Below, piece by piece: positions 28,001 through 32,374 of a DNA stretch of 46,041 bases. Location of the stretch: the IMG/VR virus record IMGVR_UViG_3300023238_000014, positions 1 to 46,041 of that record. One strand, 5' to 3'. Below the pieces are notes generated by a model, which saw nothing but the letters and a program-made list of their open reading frames with translations, searched no databases and was not told where the DNA came from. Both the position numbers and the translations under genes were made by a program. Origin of the DNA: a virus. Every line of letters starts with the position of its first letter. Position 1 is the first letter of the stretch.

Positions 28001-28311
28001 TCTTTATAAAAAGTTATATTGTCATAGTTATCTTTAATAACTGTCGCTGGTTCTAGCTGATAGTTAGTTCTATTAGCTGATACATCATCAATATAGTTGT
28101 CAGTTACTTTATATGCTTTAGCAGTTGTTCTACCATAATAACCATTTATCTTTTCAGCAACACCAGGTTGTATAAGTTGGTCAAGTGTGCCTTGCAAAAA
28201 CTTTTTGTTAGCTTGTGTTCTAAAGAACTTAGGTAAAAAGTCACTTGCAGTGATTTTATTATTCTGTCCTGGAACAGGTAGTGCGCTTTCGTTTTGATCA
28301 TTCTTAGCCAT
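13036..28311 (-). CDS. Giant 5091-aa virion protein (baseplate/fibre-associated)
   Basis: One uninterrupted 15.3-kb frame, ATG at 28311 overlapping the gp6 stop (TAATG). The N-terminal ~170 residues (SDFLPKFFRTQANKKFLQGT) probably attach it to the baseplate. About 195-220 is a cupredoxin/YHYH-like strand (LYRGQTYRFEIDAPGHPMSI). CBM5/12-like segments occur near 1525-1550, 1780-1800, 2932-2955 and 2985-3010 (pattern Y-x-x-G-[DEN]-[IV]-V, aromatic, Y or W). FG-GAP-like propeller blades lie near 2197-2275 (SDFGKSVAVSPDGEYLIVG) and 3100-3275 (FGENIYANGNHVYIGMPD). Gly-rich 'GSGY' repeats are near 3702-3742 and 4055-4112. The C-terminal domain (~4905-4945) has GVIFINGERIEYF and LRQLRRGTLGTG. No protease or hydrolase motif is evident. 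Position between gp6 and the fibre genes fits a large wedge-attached fibre or shell. In T4 this slot holds gp7, gp8 and others; I cannot show homology to them. Confidence 0.8.
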   Translation of the reverse strand: MAKNDQNESALPVPGQNNKITASDFLPKFFRTQANKKFLQGTLDQLIQPGVAEKINGYYGRTTAKAYKVTDNYIDDVSANRTNYQLEPATVIKDNYDNITFYKDYNDYIGQLGVYGASVDNHSRLNSQETYAWNPSIDWDKFVNFREYYWMPNGPLSVQVRGQSRDVVSTYTVTTEDQGDNIAYIFNDGLIRNPELNLYRGQTYRFEIDAPGHPMSIALSRTFTPGATVDTNVSTLYTDGITVYDKDGNVTTLSYIEKGAIEFTIPSNAPDVLYYISKNAIDTSNFIKIYDIEENTFLNIGEDVLGKKTYTSANGVALSNGMKVKFQGDVLPAEYNTNDWYVEGVGDKIKLIKDQDLIIPAAYSDINRIAFDADNFDTMPFSDATAYATNKDYIVINRATPDRNAWSRYNRWHHKDVILKSFELNNLTRNVNEENRAKRPIIEFEAGLKLHNFGAYAKQDVDLIDTFTTDVFSTIEGQIGYNIDGINLADNMRILFTADTDALVSGKIYQVKFVNIGNNRQLSLIETTDTLPIDLETVLITQGVKNAGKSYHYHNAKWTTAQEKTTRNQAPTFELCDTNGNNYSNETYYGSTTFNGTKLFSYAVGTGTVDTELGFALDYKSINNSGDIVFDFNLLSDTFTYQTDDNLYTQKINGGYLKKYSSLTKFAYVNGFSSKPTISKQYVINEYAATAIQVNNFEINVYDNSSSIADLKVVVFVNNKLQLITTDYTIDKTKANAVITFVKDLVATDVIKIKTDSKAIKNSNGYYEFPYNLERNPLNDDVNQFTLGEVIDHVDSMLEDIPGYAGNYLGSSNLRDLGDLDEFGKRFVKHSGPINLPLYHVTNKSYNIVKALKYSKKEYSRFKKTFLDTAATLGYDGPIKEHVDLILKTINSDKLKSQPFYFSDMLPDGASNKIAYTILDKRTTEYPITGTFNLSKLSAASTTVYLNGTQLTYLKDYNFNIAGYVTIEAGQIENDLIEIHEYNNTDGSFVAPTPSKLGLFPKYYPELTIDDTVLAAEPTTTGPFKVYGEDSATGTRGWFYPVYTAKSAAGAGTASKSHVFTGMNKIFYIPTAGATLGGNDNIEVTEYSVGVAFIKGHDGSYIKAYKDFRDELLLELEKRIFNNIKAEYSTDRLDVNTFIGGEFRVNEFTKTEIDNTLLGDFTQWLQQNLNNQTYTNNTFYDRTNNWTFNYQDTTSPAGNINPGFWRGMYSRAFDTDRPHSHPWEMLGISTKPSWWNTVYGPAPYTGDNLVLWKDLEVGRIADPLNTRIDLNYARPGLTNCIPVDSNGKLLSPINSKYAKDFQIQSATQNFKFGDHAPIENAWRRSSEYPFAVLTAMLLNKPAKTMGLGFDVSRISKNLANQWVNIDTNAPIVIKDLTLPNTFDSATRINTAGLVNYIYNLVASDILSVYKSYKTDLSLITNQIGVKIAGFTSKEKFNLILDSRSPTQSLTQDGIFVPQENYQVFLNTSSPTELAIYSGIIIERAELGYIVRGYNSEKPYFEYYEALTGSSANIVTVGGISEKIVPWDTNTAYISGEVILHNNAYYRVITSFTSDTTFNTNDIVKLPALPLTGGRTAAFKKDFNTVSLKRVQYGTRFTTAQDVVDFILGYNVRQQEMGFSFENVIAGSNEVENWKQAAKQFLFWTTQGWANNSLIALSPGANLLEFQKDYVIVDNIKDDFYGYSILKADGLFLDSEFNSLLRDQNSFGIETIGTDEGLYHVSLPLIQKEHVVLIDNTTDFNDTIYNPSTGYRQERIRVNGYRSDDWNGGLNIPGFVYDDASFTDWTQWKDYKIGDIVKYKQYYYVATINATGSQNFNSTNWYQLSEKPESQLMTNFDYRVTQFTDFYDLDSDSFDTEQQKMAQHLIGYQKRQYLANIINDDVSQFKFYRGAIADKGTMNVFTKLFDALGNTADNLEFYEEWAIQVGRYGAVDDVQQVEFNLLQDDIQESPQAVELVNAIPETNFDKIYRIKPNEVFDKPAGYTHAPFPTKTLTNEYIRTGGYTNEDDVDFIVGNLEDLATVDTNQISLGDTIWVTDTDNKNWTVMQLTQGTVNVVGADTVAATFAVNGLSLVELTLDKWVTGIFAVGDYVGVRGAQEYSINGLYEVDNINLNKIQIRVPIDSTISYFTIEDNRSFAMSALRTIRVSNVAGINAATNQDIYSKQRLWIDTYKSEWAVLENNSVYLNSQAITNPSDYDSTDQGFSDSIAVNENNTNVFVSAPNDLNGKVSVYRRTREQSNLLLDQEIIIDNNDLFAIADSDFGKSVAVSPDGEYLIVGIPQASNVKTKLTYKTDASTGASTFDFQPNAVYTKNNIVRYRESLWKTNRSILPQIANQPFSTFDTYVNLVSAADSDSTTLNLLVAGDAGLPGNSTTHMLVRAPKDMYIGTTAGDTINLFWNRRSYTYPTLDNFIPFEGLIPELTPEFISQDHTIVEKIDHVFFIDTFVSLPVVGSIVTTDTGSAEVAYVGSRRDSAVVYVKNTNGVFNVTGEMFINELDFVGFYTEESTYATSTAIDGYWMISTGFSYSNNSVYYDTGRGLVYADVKLQGSVRALNEYYNIQDTVGAIGVYVTNKNQASYIEQLSYRGDPAGADAQDGVERDLPSNKWVARVGKTFSDYLTIGETQEFRLYNLENRVIDVASPGFSYDILNKQQTVVDLWDGYIDFTLTEFDFQGFAFEPQIGDILEDVQTPRDGAGGLALTTISTSTAEVVFIKRNFNAVRVYLKIATGSWIEQSNIGRFQIRRKASVALRGATDADRTIGTITDINNSIVLGTSLVGKLVVFEHSSNFNIVTTPTIVDEEYWFFDETTVAGVQRLSNPPYSLNKDYTQVYNIPADATGTSPTVANEGAVAIYRRLNDGTYRFQNVLISEYRAANRNFGDKVAIVQTGNFYTLLVSSNSDTTIPVTDSTGRRSQPGSIEIFRHGTKATDSFKGEYQITAYAIGDIVIYKDDYYICRKVTTVSQNVIVDPIYWNKISWQHGKDANYRGTFDNTYTYRSGNIVVQGNALWKAKTNIAINAAVPSASNNSWSSVTTDVDYVGYLPNLTANAFYNESVFDPIENIIEFSKSFDVSSDAQVLVVTSTQTDNTSTTNTKLAIYRAVGNQFQLDQIIAAPDNVTAWADKVVLNPAGTQIAISSMLADTNKVNQGVVYVYTQAAGTFTLTQTLTPPNNEESEGFGFGLDFGTDNLVVSSLNGDQTIPTTFDVAVFTATEDTTTTFDREFTNFRNIKLDKGVVYVYETIDNSLIYSEQFVYPLTQTTFGENIYANGNHVYIGMPDQLVGAVEDASGNKGQLLDFRKNKNTFAWNVISEGITPVDVDNIRGMFLYNKRENSIVSYIDYIDPVQGKIAGPADQEITFKTPFDPAVYNTGNLLDNSVDPNRAWCETHVGQVWWNINSAKFAHAYQGSTTFQKNNWNKLTPDGRIDVFEWVQSNFIPSVWDSIADTPDGLTAKISGTSLFGDEKYSTKIIYNEVSKTFNNVYYFWVVNKVTVPIMENRKLSIRDVAALIENPRTQGYPFVSLLSDSKFVLNNFDTFIDSNDLVLNIKYSTGPKKVQNVHSQYKLISDGLKTSKPDADIERKWFDSLIGFDSNNRIVPDPTISVKNRYGVQNRPRQSMFANRFEALKQTIERINLKLAENLVVDQNNISKLTQLDVAPTAISQTYDLATDTLSELTFVSTNKITPATLTPVITNGRISRINITDAGRGYKVAPSFKVNGKGTGAEFDITINNLGQITSATITNAGSGYDATASITVRPFTVLVNADESIQNKWALYSWNGTAWYRRKLQSYNVASYWNYADWYATGYNQFSNINDTIAGSYQLPSLTNKIGNIVKIETVGTGGWVLMIKVDNQDTEDYTINYDTIGRQNGTLQFKDTLYDYSKNTVGFDNRSFDSNFYDNNPSVELRIILETIRDNIFVGELEVEYNNLFMAALRYVMSEQQSVDWMFKTSFVKAKHNRETLNQKDITFNNDNLASYQDFVEEFKPYSTKLREFVSEYNAIDPTNSSVSDFDLPPVYNSITNTIDPSRAIIVDGTIKRANLDTTSYPRKNWNDNHGYQITGIKIGNGGSGFTYEPVVTLIGGNGTGATAKAYLGYGKITNIKVTNSGTGYTSAPTVVITGSQTATGTPAIATAVLGNGLVRSPSVKIKFDRTSGTFTFTTLLKSETFSGTGFENRFFLEWPMDLDTKKVSVYVDNILQLRSKYTFANIENTDKTYIREQGKILFTTPPKVNAVVRIDYNIPLSMLSAEDRVKFAYNPIAGMYGKDLAQLMTGVDYGGVEVRSFDFDGPAGFDTAGWYTDNWDEFDSTFEDEVFTADGSTIAVQLSAPLVAGVVYNLYKNGVRIDDPNFSLGTATNVNAITNSITGDGVTDIIYVQDLEITLLDNDIFVVRKSTSDGSVIPDTNSYDTALSGGNLAYSTAKGISAEEIIVDGDGFVTPTTSGGPEEVVPGQILDTLDIKVFTRDSAGQGIIHSQSYTMDSTLTYDLGVTPNSKDAVIVKVANVILPQTNYTINWINKTITLDSATIGAELNIVTVAQGTQNILDFGQLFGDDSTTDFETTVDWEAGTNVYASINGVQQPVVAFKSETTPKTVIRFAEVVVTGAVVNYTVFAADTQVNYSQITKDTFAGNGTDTVFTLANAPLYAIPSEHNIIVKVDNAILNAGYNIQYTIPASSQREFPMEIFQIPAGSLDVSDVKVFLNGASITTPLQWRFEIANSSIILADEIGAPGDLLEMYVITDGDYRIDGTTVTLDTAPANGAVVEVIQFTNHDLLGLERINYEVVTRTTLIEADVDYITYNRLTVGEIALRKPAVDAQYVWVSVNGELLTPSVDYYVTDDKLKVQLVSQPAANDVIDIIHFTAPVSTSKFAYRQFKDMLNRTHFKRLDTAPAKLAQDLNYYDLRIELDDASELAEPNKGQNLPGVIFINGERIEYFVKQQNTLRQLRRGTLGTGVKSSHTINTKVYDQNISKTVPYKDQTLAYNVPKATVDGLTATFEIGYPVASINEIEVFAAGVRMRKTTLDVFNPVTALDSPEGDAIVVADFTFDANTNAITLLATPAENTRVTVVKKVGQSWTTNGTSLGDTENSIARFLRAGTSELPE

Positions 28312-31300
28312 TAGTAACTATAGCCTCCACCGTTAGAACCACTTGATCCCGAACCACTTGATCCCGAACCACTTGAATTTGTGTTTAGCCCGCCGCCTAG
28401 TGACAACGTTGTTGCAGGTGTCGATGCACTGCTTGATATTCCTGATGTTATGCTAGTTGCAACAGTGTTAATTACTGTTCCGCTAGCTTGTAAATTAGTT
28501 GCTGTTAATTGATCAATTGTTTCGATATCACTCACCTTCGCTGCACTTGCAAATATTTCATCTGGCTCACTCTTTATTTCAAATAGACTACCAAACGATT
28601 GTGTTGTTTGGCGCGGTACTATTAGTATACTTACCAGTTTTGGTGACAGCTGGTTTATAATATAGGCGCTAAGTTCTTGGAAGTAAAATGTCTCTCCAAA
28701 GTCCCAATTTTCAATATCAAAGAATTTATTAATAGCTTCAATAATGTCTGATTTAAGTTCGTTGTCATTGGTAACTACACCAGCATTTTTAACAATCTTA
28801 AATTTAACTTGCAGATCTGCTGGGGCTTTGTCGCCAAATAAGATTTTATACTTTGCAGGGTGATAGATAACTTCGTCACTTAAACTTTTTATTTTGTTTA
28901 TTTCTCTGCCATAGCTTCTAAATAATTCATCATTACTAGGAGGCTTAGGCTGTACTAAAAGTGTTCCAGCAACATATTGCTTTACTTGCATGTCGTACGC
29001 TTTAGATAAAATATAAGTATCAATAATGTTACTTGCACTTGGATCAATTCTATAGCCACTGTCTGCAACATGTACATAATGGAACTTTAAATCTGCTCTG
29101 CCAAAGAATGCTTTATAGTCTGTATTAATTTCTGTATTGTTTAGTAGTTTATTAAGCTTCCTAAAAATACCTTCGTTAATTAAGTAAAATATTTGTCCTT
29201 CTACTCTAGCACTGTACGGAGCAATAGCTGCTTCGTTTTGTACTACAATAATTTCAGCAGTTGTGTTTGCAAAATATTTAAAATCTTCTACACCGTCAGT
29301 TGTGGTGTATTTCTTTTGGAATATTAATTTGTCTTTTGTAAGAATAGTTGTATCTTCTTCGCCGACAATTTGCTCAAAAATATCAGGATCATCAACTACA
29401 CCGTCATCATCAAGGTCAATAAATTGAACTTGAATTTTACGACTATCTAAGTATCCTTCAGAATCTCTATATGCATCAGTAATTGTCCAGTTATAGTCTG
29501 ATGTGAACGGAATTAATTGTCCAGGCTTACGGTTAATATTTAATATATCAATTTTGTCTCTAACAATTTGTCCTGTTGACGGATCATAAATCTTATCAGC
29601 AGCGTCAAAGAAAAATCTAATTTCGTCTGCGCTTTCCATTACATATCTTAAATTTCGATATGTAATTGTATATTTTTCGCCGTCTGTTTTAAAGTATAGC
29701 ATCCAGCTTGAATCTAAATTAGCACCTGTTATGTCGCCTGCTTTACCAGTAGCAAATGCATTAAGTGTGTTAATGTCTTGTGCTAATACTAGTTTCCACT
29801 GTCTGACATATTGATCGTAACGTAGTGCAAAATCCTTGTATTCAAATGTTTGGTCAATTAATTGTGTCTTTATGTCATTAATTAATACTTTAGAAAAATT
29901 TGGTATAACTTGCTGTAGTACTGCGCCTGTCGGTATAACATCGTTTACTGAAATAGGAGCAATGCCATCTTCGTCTATTACTGTGCCGTCTCCTGTTACA
30001 GAAATTAACTTACACCATTTGTATGTTGTTTTTCCTAAATGGTCTCCGCTACTGCTGTCTTCCATTAATGTGCCGTCGGGCATAAAGTGCTTGCCAGTAG
30101 GAGCAACAAACTTCAACATCGAGCCTGCTTCTAATAATCGCAAACTATTAGCAGTAAACGTACCTACAGTATATGCATTACTATCAGTATCTTGCAATAG
30201 ACCTAATGATCTATTTGTACTTGTGCTAGATTGAGACCAAGTTGCGTTAAGATCACTTACTATAATTTTTGGATATTTTGCTAGATAAAAGTTCTGTGCA
30301 GTTGCACTACTTAATATGCTTTCAATAGTATTATATATAATACCTTCAATGTCAGTTTGTGTTGCAAAAGTAAATGATTGTTTTTCGGCAAATTCTTCTT
30401 TATAAATTATGCCGTCATCTGCAAACAAACTAGTATTTGAATACTTGCCGCTTGCATCCTTTAAGTCAAAGAACCGACTTATTCCACTTGAAATTCTATT
30501 CGAACTTTTAGTTTTAATAATGTCTTGGCTAATTGCTAACGGACCAATGTTATAATCTTCGCCAGTAACTAAACGGTTTTGTGTATAATATGTTGCTGGT
30601 GCATTTTGTTTAATTTCTGCACTAGTTTCTGATGCGGTACCGTTACTAACTGTGTAATTTAATTTAAGACCAACTGTAAGTGTTTGCGCTGAGCCGTTTC
30701 TCGACTGGTACGGAATATCAATGCTTACTGTTCCTACTGCACTAGGAGTAATCACACTACGTAGATTATTGCTAGTCCTGTAATACGATCTAAAGTTGCC
30801 AGTAGCTAAGTTTCCAAACACACCATCACTAAAGTTTAAATTAATTCTGTCGCCAATGCGTGTTGTTACAGCAAATACGTCTCTAGTTTTATTAAACAAA
30901 CTATTATAGATAACGTTATTGCCTTCAGTAGAGTCAATTTTTGTCCACTCACTGCTTTCAAAGCCTGCACTATTTAATGCAAATAACCATACATCACTGT
31001 CGTTAATATTTTCAGCATCAATTTGTACTGCTTGATTTGGAGTTGGATTACTTACTGCAAAGTTTCCTGTCTCAAGTTTACCTTGACGGAAATGCATAAA
31101 GAATCCAGTGTTATTACTACCAGCTCCTTGTCCATCATCTCTAAACAAAAATGCAGGACTGTTGCCAGGCAGTGGCGCTTCCTCTAACACGTTTTCGCCT
31201 GATATGTCAGTACTTACTACTTCAAAACGTGTGCTTACCCCTTCAACACGTTTAGTAAACGGGTAAATTGCTTGCCCAGTGTTTGTAGCATTTAAGCGAT

Positions 31301-31859
31301 ATTTTTGTGTTTGCACATCTGCAATTAATGCAGACTTTAAAGGATTACCAATTGAGTTAGACAACGGCAATGCCGAATTCATAATCTTAACAAACTGTTC
31401 AAAATAACTTGAGTTAGTTTGGTCATTCCACTTAACAGTAATACCTGCCATGTTTAAACCATTGCTATCTAAAATATTTTCAGTTGTTTTAATAGTGTCA
31501 AATTTAAGTAAACCGTTTGCTGCTTGATTACGTCTAGGATTGTAAGACAGCATACGTGCAAGACGTAATACACTTTCTCTACGTTCTGCTGTTTCAAGAA
31601 AGTTTTCACGAGCGTTTAAATCAATGCGGAATGATAAGTTTTGCCCAAGGAAAGCAATCATATCAATTAGCGCAAGATATTCACTCGATTCAATGTAATC
31701 GTTAAAGTCTTCTGGATAGTTTTGACGCAAATAGTTAATCATTGTGCGTCTTAGGTTATCAAAATCGTAGCTTTGGAAATCTGCGTTCCTAAAGCTTTGG
31801 TAAATTCGTTTCCAGTCCTCTGCTACTAATAGCCTGGACTGTCTATCATTTGAAGACAT
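28311..31859 (-). CDS. gp6: Baseplate wedge protein gp6
   Basis: 1182 aa, ATG at 31859 with AAGGA upstream. The N-terminus (RLLVAEDWKRIYQSFRNADF, then YLRQNYPEDFNDYIESSEY and AFLGQNLSFRIDLNARENF) is the hallmark of T4 gp6-type wedge proteins, which form the ring that holds the baseplate together. T4 gp6 is about 660 aa, so this one carries a large insertion in the middle, beta-rich with several acidic loops (for example DLDDDGVVDDPD). A baseplate J-like stretch is near residues 1010-1110. The C-terminus ends in a Ser/Gly linker (SSGSGSSGSGSSGSNGGG) coded by a 15-bp tandem repeat. gp25 precedes it and the giant protein follows with a 1-nt overlap, so wedge partners are co-expressed. Confidence 0.9.
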   Translation of the reverse strand: MSSNDRQSRLLVAEDWKRIYQSFRNADFQSYDFDNLRRTMINYLRQNYPEDFNDYIESSEYLALIDMIAFLGQNLSFRIDLNARENFLETAERRESVLRLARMLSYNPRRNQAANGLLKFDTIKTTENILDSNGLNMAGITVKWNDQTNSSYFEQFVKIMNSALPLSNSIGNPLKSALIADVQTQKYRLNATNTGQAIYPFTKRVEGVSTRFEVVSTDISGENVLEEAPLPGNSPAFLFRDDGQGAGSNNTGFFMHFRQGKLETGNFAVSNPTPNQAVQIDAENINDSDVWLFALNSAGFESSEWTKIDSTEGNNVIYNSLFNKTRDVFAVTTRIGDRINLNFSDGVFGNLATGNFRSYYRTSNNLRSVITPSAVGTVSIDIPYQSRNGSAQTLTVGLKLNYTVSNGTASETSAEIKQNAPATYYTQNRLVTGEDYNIGPLAISQDIIKTKSSNRISSGISRFFDLKDASGKYSNTSLFADDGIIYKEEFAEKQSFTFATQTDIEGIIYNTIESILSSATAQNFYLAKYPKIIVSDLNATWSQSSTSTNRSLGLLQDTDSNAYTVGTFTANSLRLLEAGSMLKFVAPTGKHFMPDGTLMEDSSSGDHLGKTTYKWCKLISVTGDGTVIDEDGIAPISVNDVIPTGAVLQQVIPNFSKVLINDIKTQLIDQTFEYKDFALRYDQYVRQWKLVLAQDINTLNAFATGKAGDITGANLDSSWMLYFKTDGEKYTITYRNLRYVMESADEIRFFFDAADKIYDPSTGQIVRDKIDILNINRKPGQLIPFTSDYNWTITDAYRDSEGYLDSRKIQVQFIDLDDDGVVDDPDIFEQIVGEEDTTILTKDKLIFQKKYTTTDGVEDFKYFANTTAEIIVVQNEAAIAPYSARVEGQIFYLINEGIFRKLNKLLNNTEINTDYKAFFGRADLKFHYVHVADSGYRIDPSASNIIDTYILSKAYDMQVKQYVAGTLLVQPKPPSNDELFRSYGREINKIKSLSDEVIYHPAKYKILFGDKAPADLQVKFKIVKNAGVVTNDNELKSDIIEAINKFFDIENWDFGETFYFQELSAYIINQLSPKLVSILIVPRQTTQSFGSLFEIKSEPDEIFASAAKVSDIETIDQLTATNLQASGTVINTVATSITSGISSSASTPATTLSLGGGLNTNSSGSGSSGSGSSGSNGGGYSY
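28336..28380 (-). repeat. 15-bp tandem repeat coding a Ser-Gly linker at the gp6 C-terminus
   Basis: Plus-strand GAACCACTTGATCCC occurs at 28336-28350 and 28351-28365, with a third copy (28366-28380) that diverges in its last bases. It is in frame (5 codons per unit) and encodes the flexible Ser/Gly tail, so copy number could change without frameshift. Confidence 0.85.
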
Positions 31860-31881
31860 ATCATTTTCCTTGTTTACTAAT

Positions 31882-31888
31882 GTATTTA
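31882..31888 (-). promoter_or_regulatory. Putative late promoter (GTAAATAC) before gp6
   Basis: Minus-strand TAAATAC in the 58-bp gap between gp25 and gp6, 23 nt upstream of the gp6 ATG. The first bases (GG) deviate from the T4 core, so this is a weaker candidate than the ATAAATAC sites. Confidence 0.35.
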
Positions 31889-31917
31889 CCTGAAATGATA
31901 ATGTGTGTATTTAATTT

Positions 31918-32358
31918 TTATTGTTGGAGTAGACCGTTGTCTTTGTCAAATTTGAAGCGCAATTCATCAGTTATACCAAAAGGAAGTACAGTTATAGTAC
32001 AATCAATTTGTATGCCTTGCTCATACGTATCAATAACAATATTTTCAGCCTTTATTCTAGGATCGTAGTTAATAATTTTAGTAACATCTTCGATAATTGC
32101 TTCTTGCACGTCAACTGTAAATGGCTCGTATAGAATATCCCATATAATGGTGCCAAATGTAGGATCACTTAATTTTTCAGTTTGGCGTATATGGAAATGG
32201 TTAATTAAATCTTGCTTTATAAGCTCGTAGTCATACACACTGAAGCTCTTAGCGTCTGCAACTGTTGAAAATCCTCTGTATTTTCTGCCAGTGTTTGCTG
32301 TTTGAGTAGGCTGGCTTACGGTAACACGTTTATAAAGATTTTTTTCTAATTGGCTCAT
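31918..32358 (-). CDS. gp25: Baseplate wedge protein gp25 (lysozyme-like fold)
   Basis: 146 aa, ATG at 32358 with AAGG close upstream. The core ELIKQDLINHFHIRQTEKLS, then DPTFGTIIWDILYEPF, and INYDPRI are the conserved features of the gp25/T6SS TssE family, which locks the sheath to the baseplate wedge (gp6-gp53-gp25 in T4). T4 gp25 is 132 aa, so length is normal. The N-terminus is extended by about 20 residues. It follows gp5 by 16 bp and precedes gp6, the usual order in marine T4-like phages. Despite the old name it is not expected to be an active lysozyme. Confidence 0.92.
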   Translation of the reverse strand: MSQLEKNLYKRVTVSQPTQTANTGRKYRGFSTVADAKSFSVYDYELIKQDLINHFHIRQTEKLSDPTFGTIIWDILYEPFTVDVQEAIIEDVTKIINYDPRIKAENIVIDTYEQGIQIDCTITVLPFGITDELRFKFDKDNGLLQQ

Positions 32359-32374
32359 ACTATATTTACCTTAA

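Noticed and set aside
13036-28311. Giant frame as an artefact of low-complexity sequence
   Set aside because: It has varied, well-formed protein sequence with recognisable motifs throughout, while the other frames are broken into short pieces.
32363-32368. TAAATA just upstream of gp25
   Set aside because: It is only about 5 nt from the ATG, too close to act as promoter for gp25; the GG before it more likely belongs to the ribosome site.
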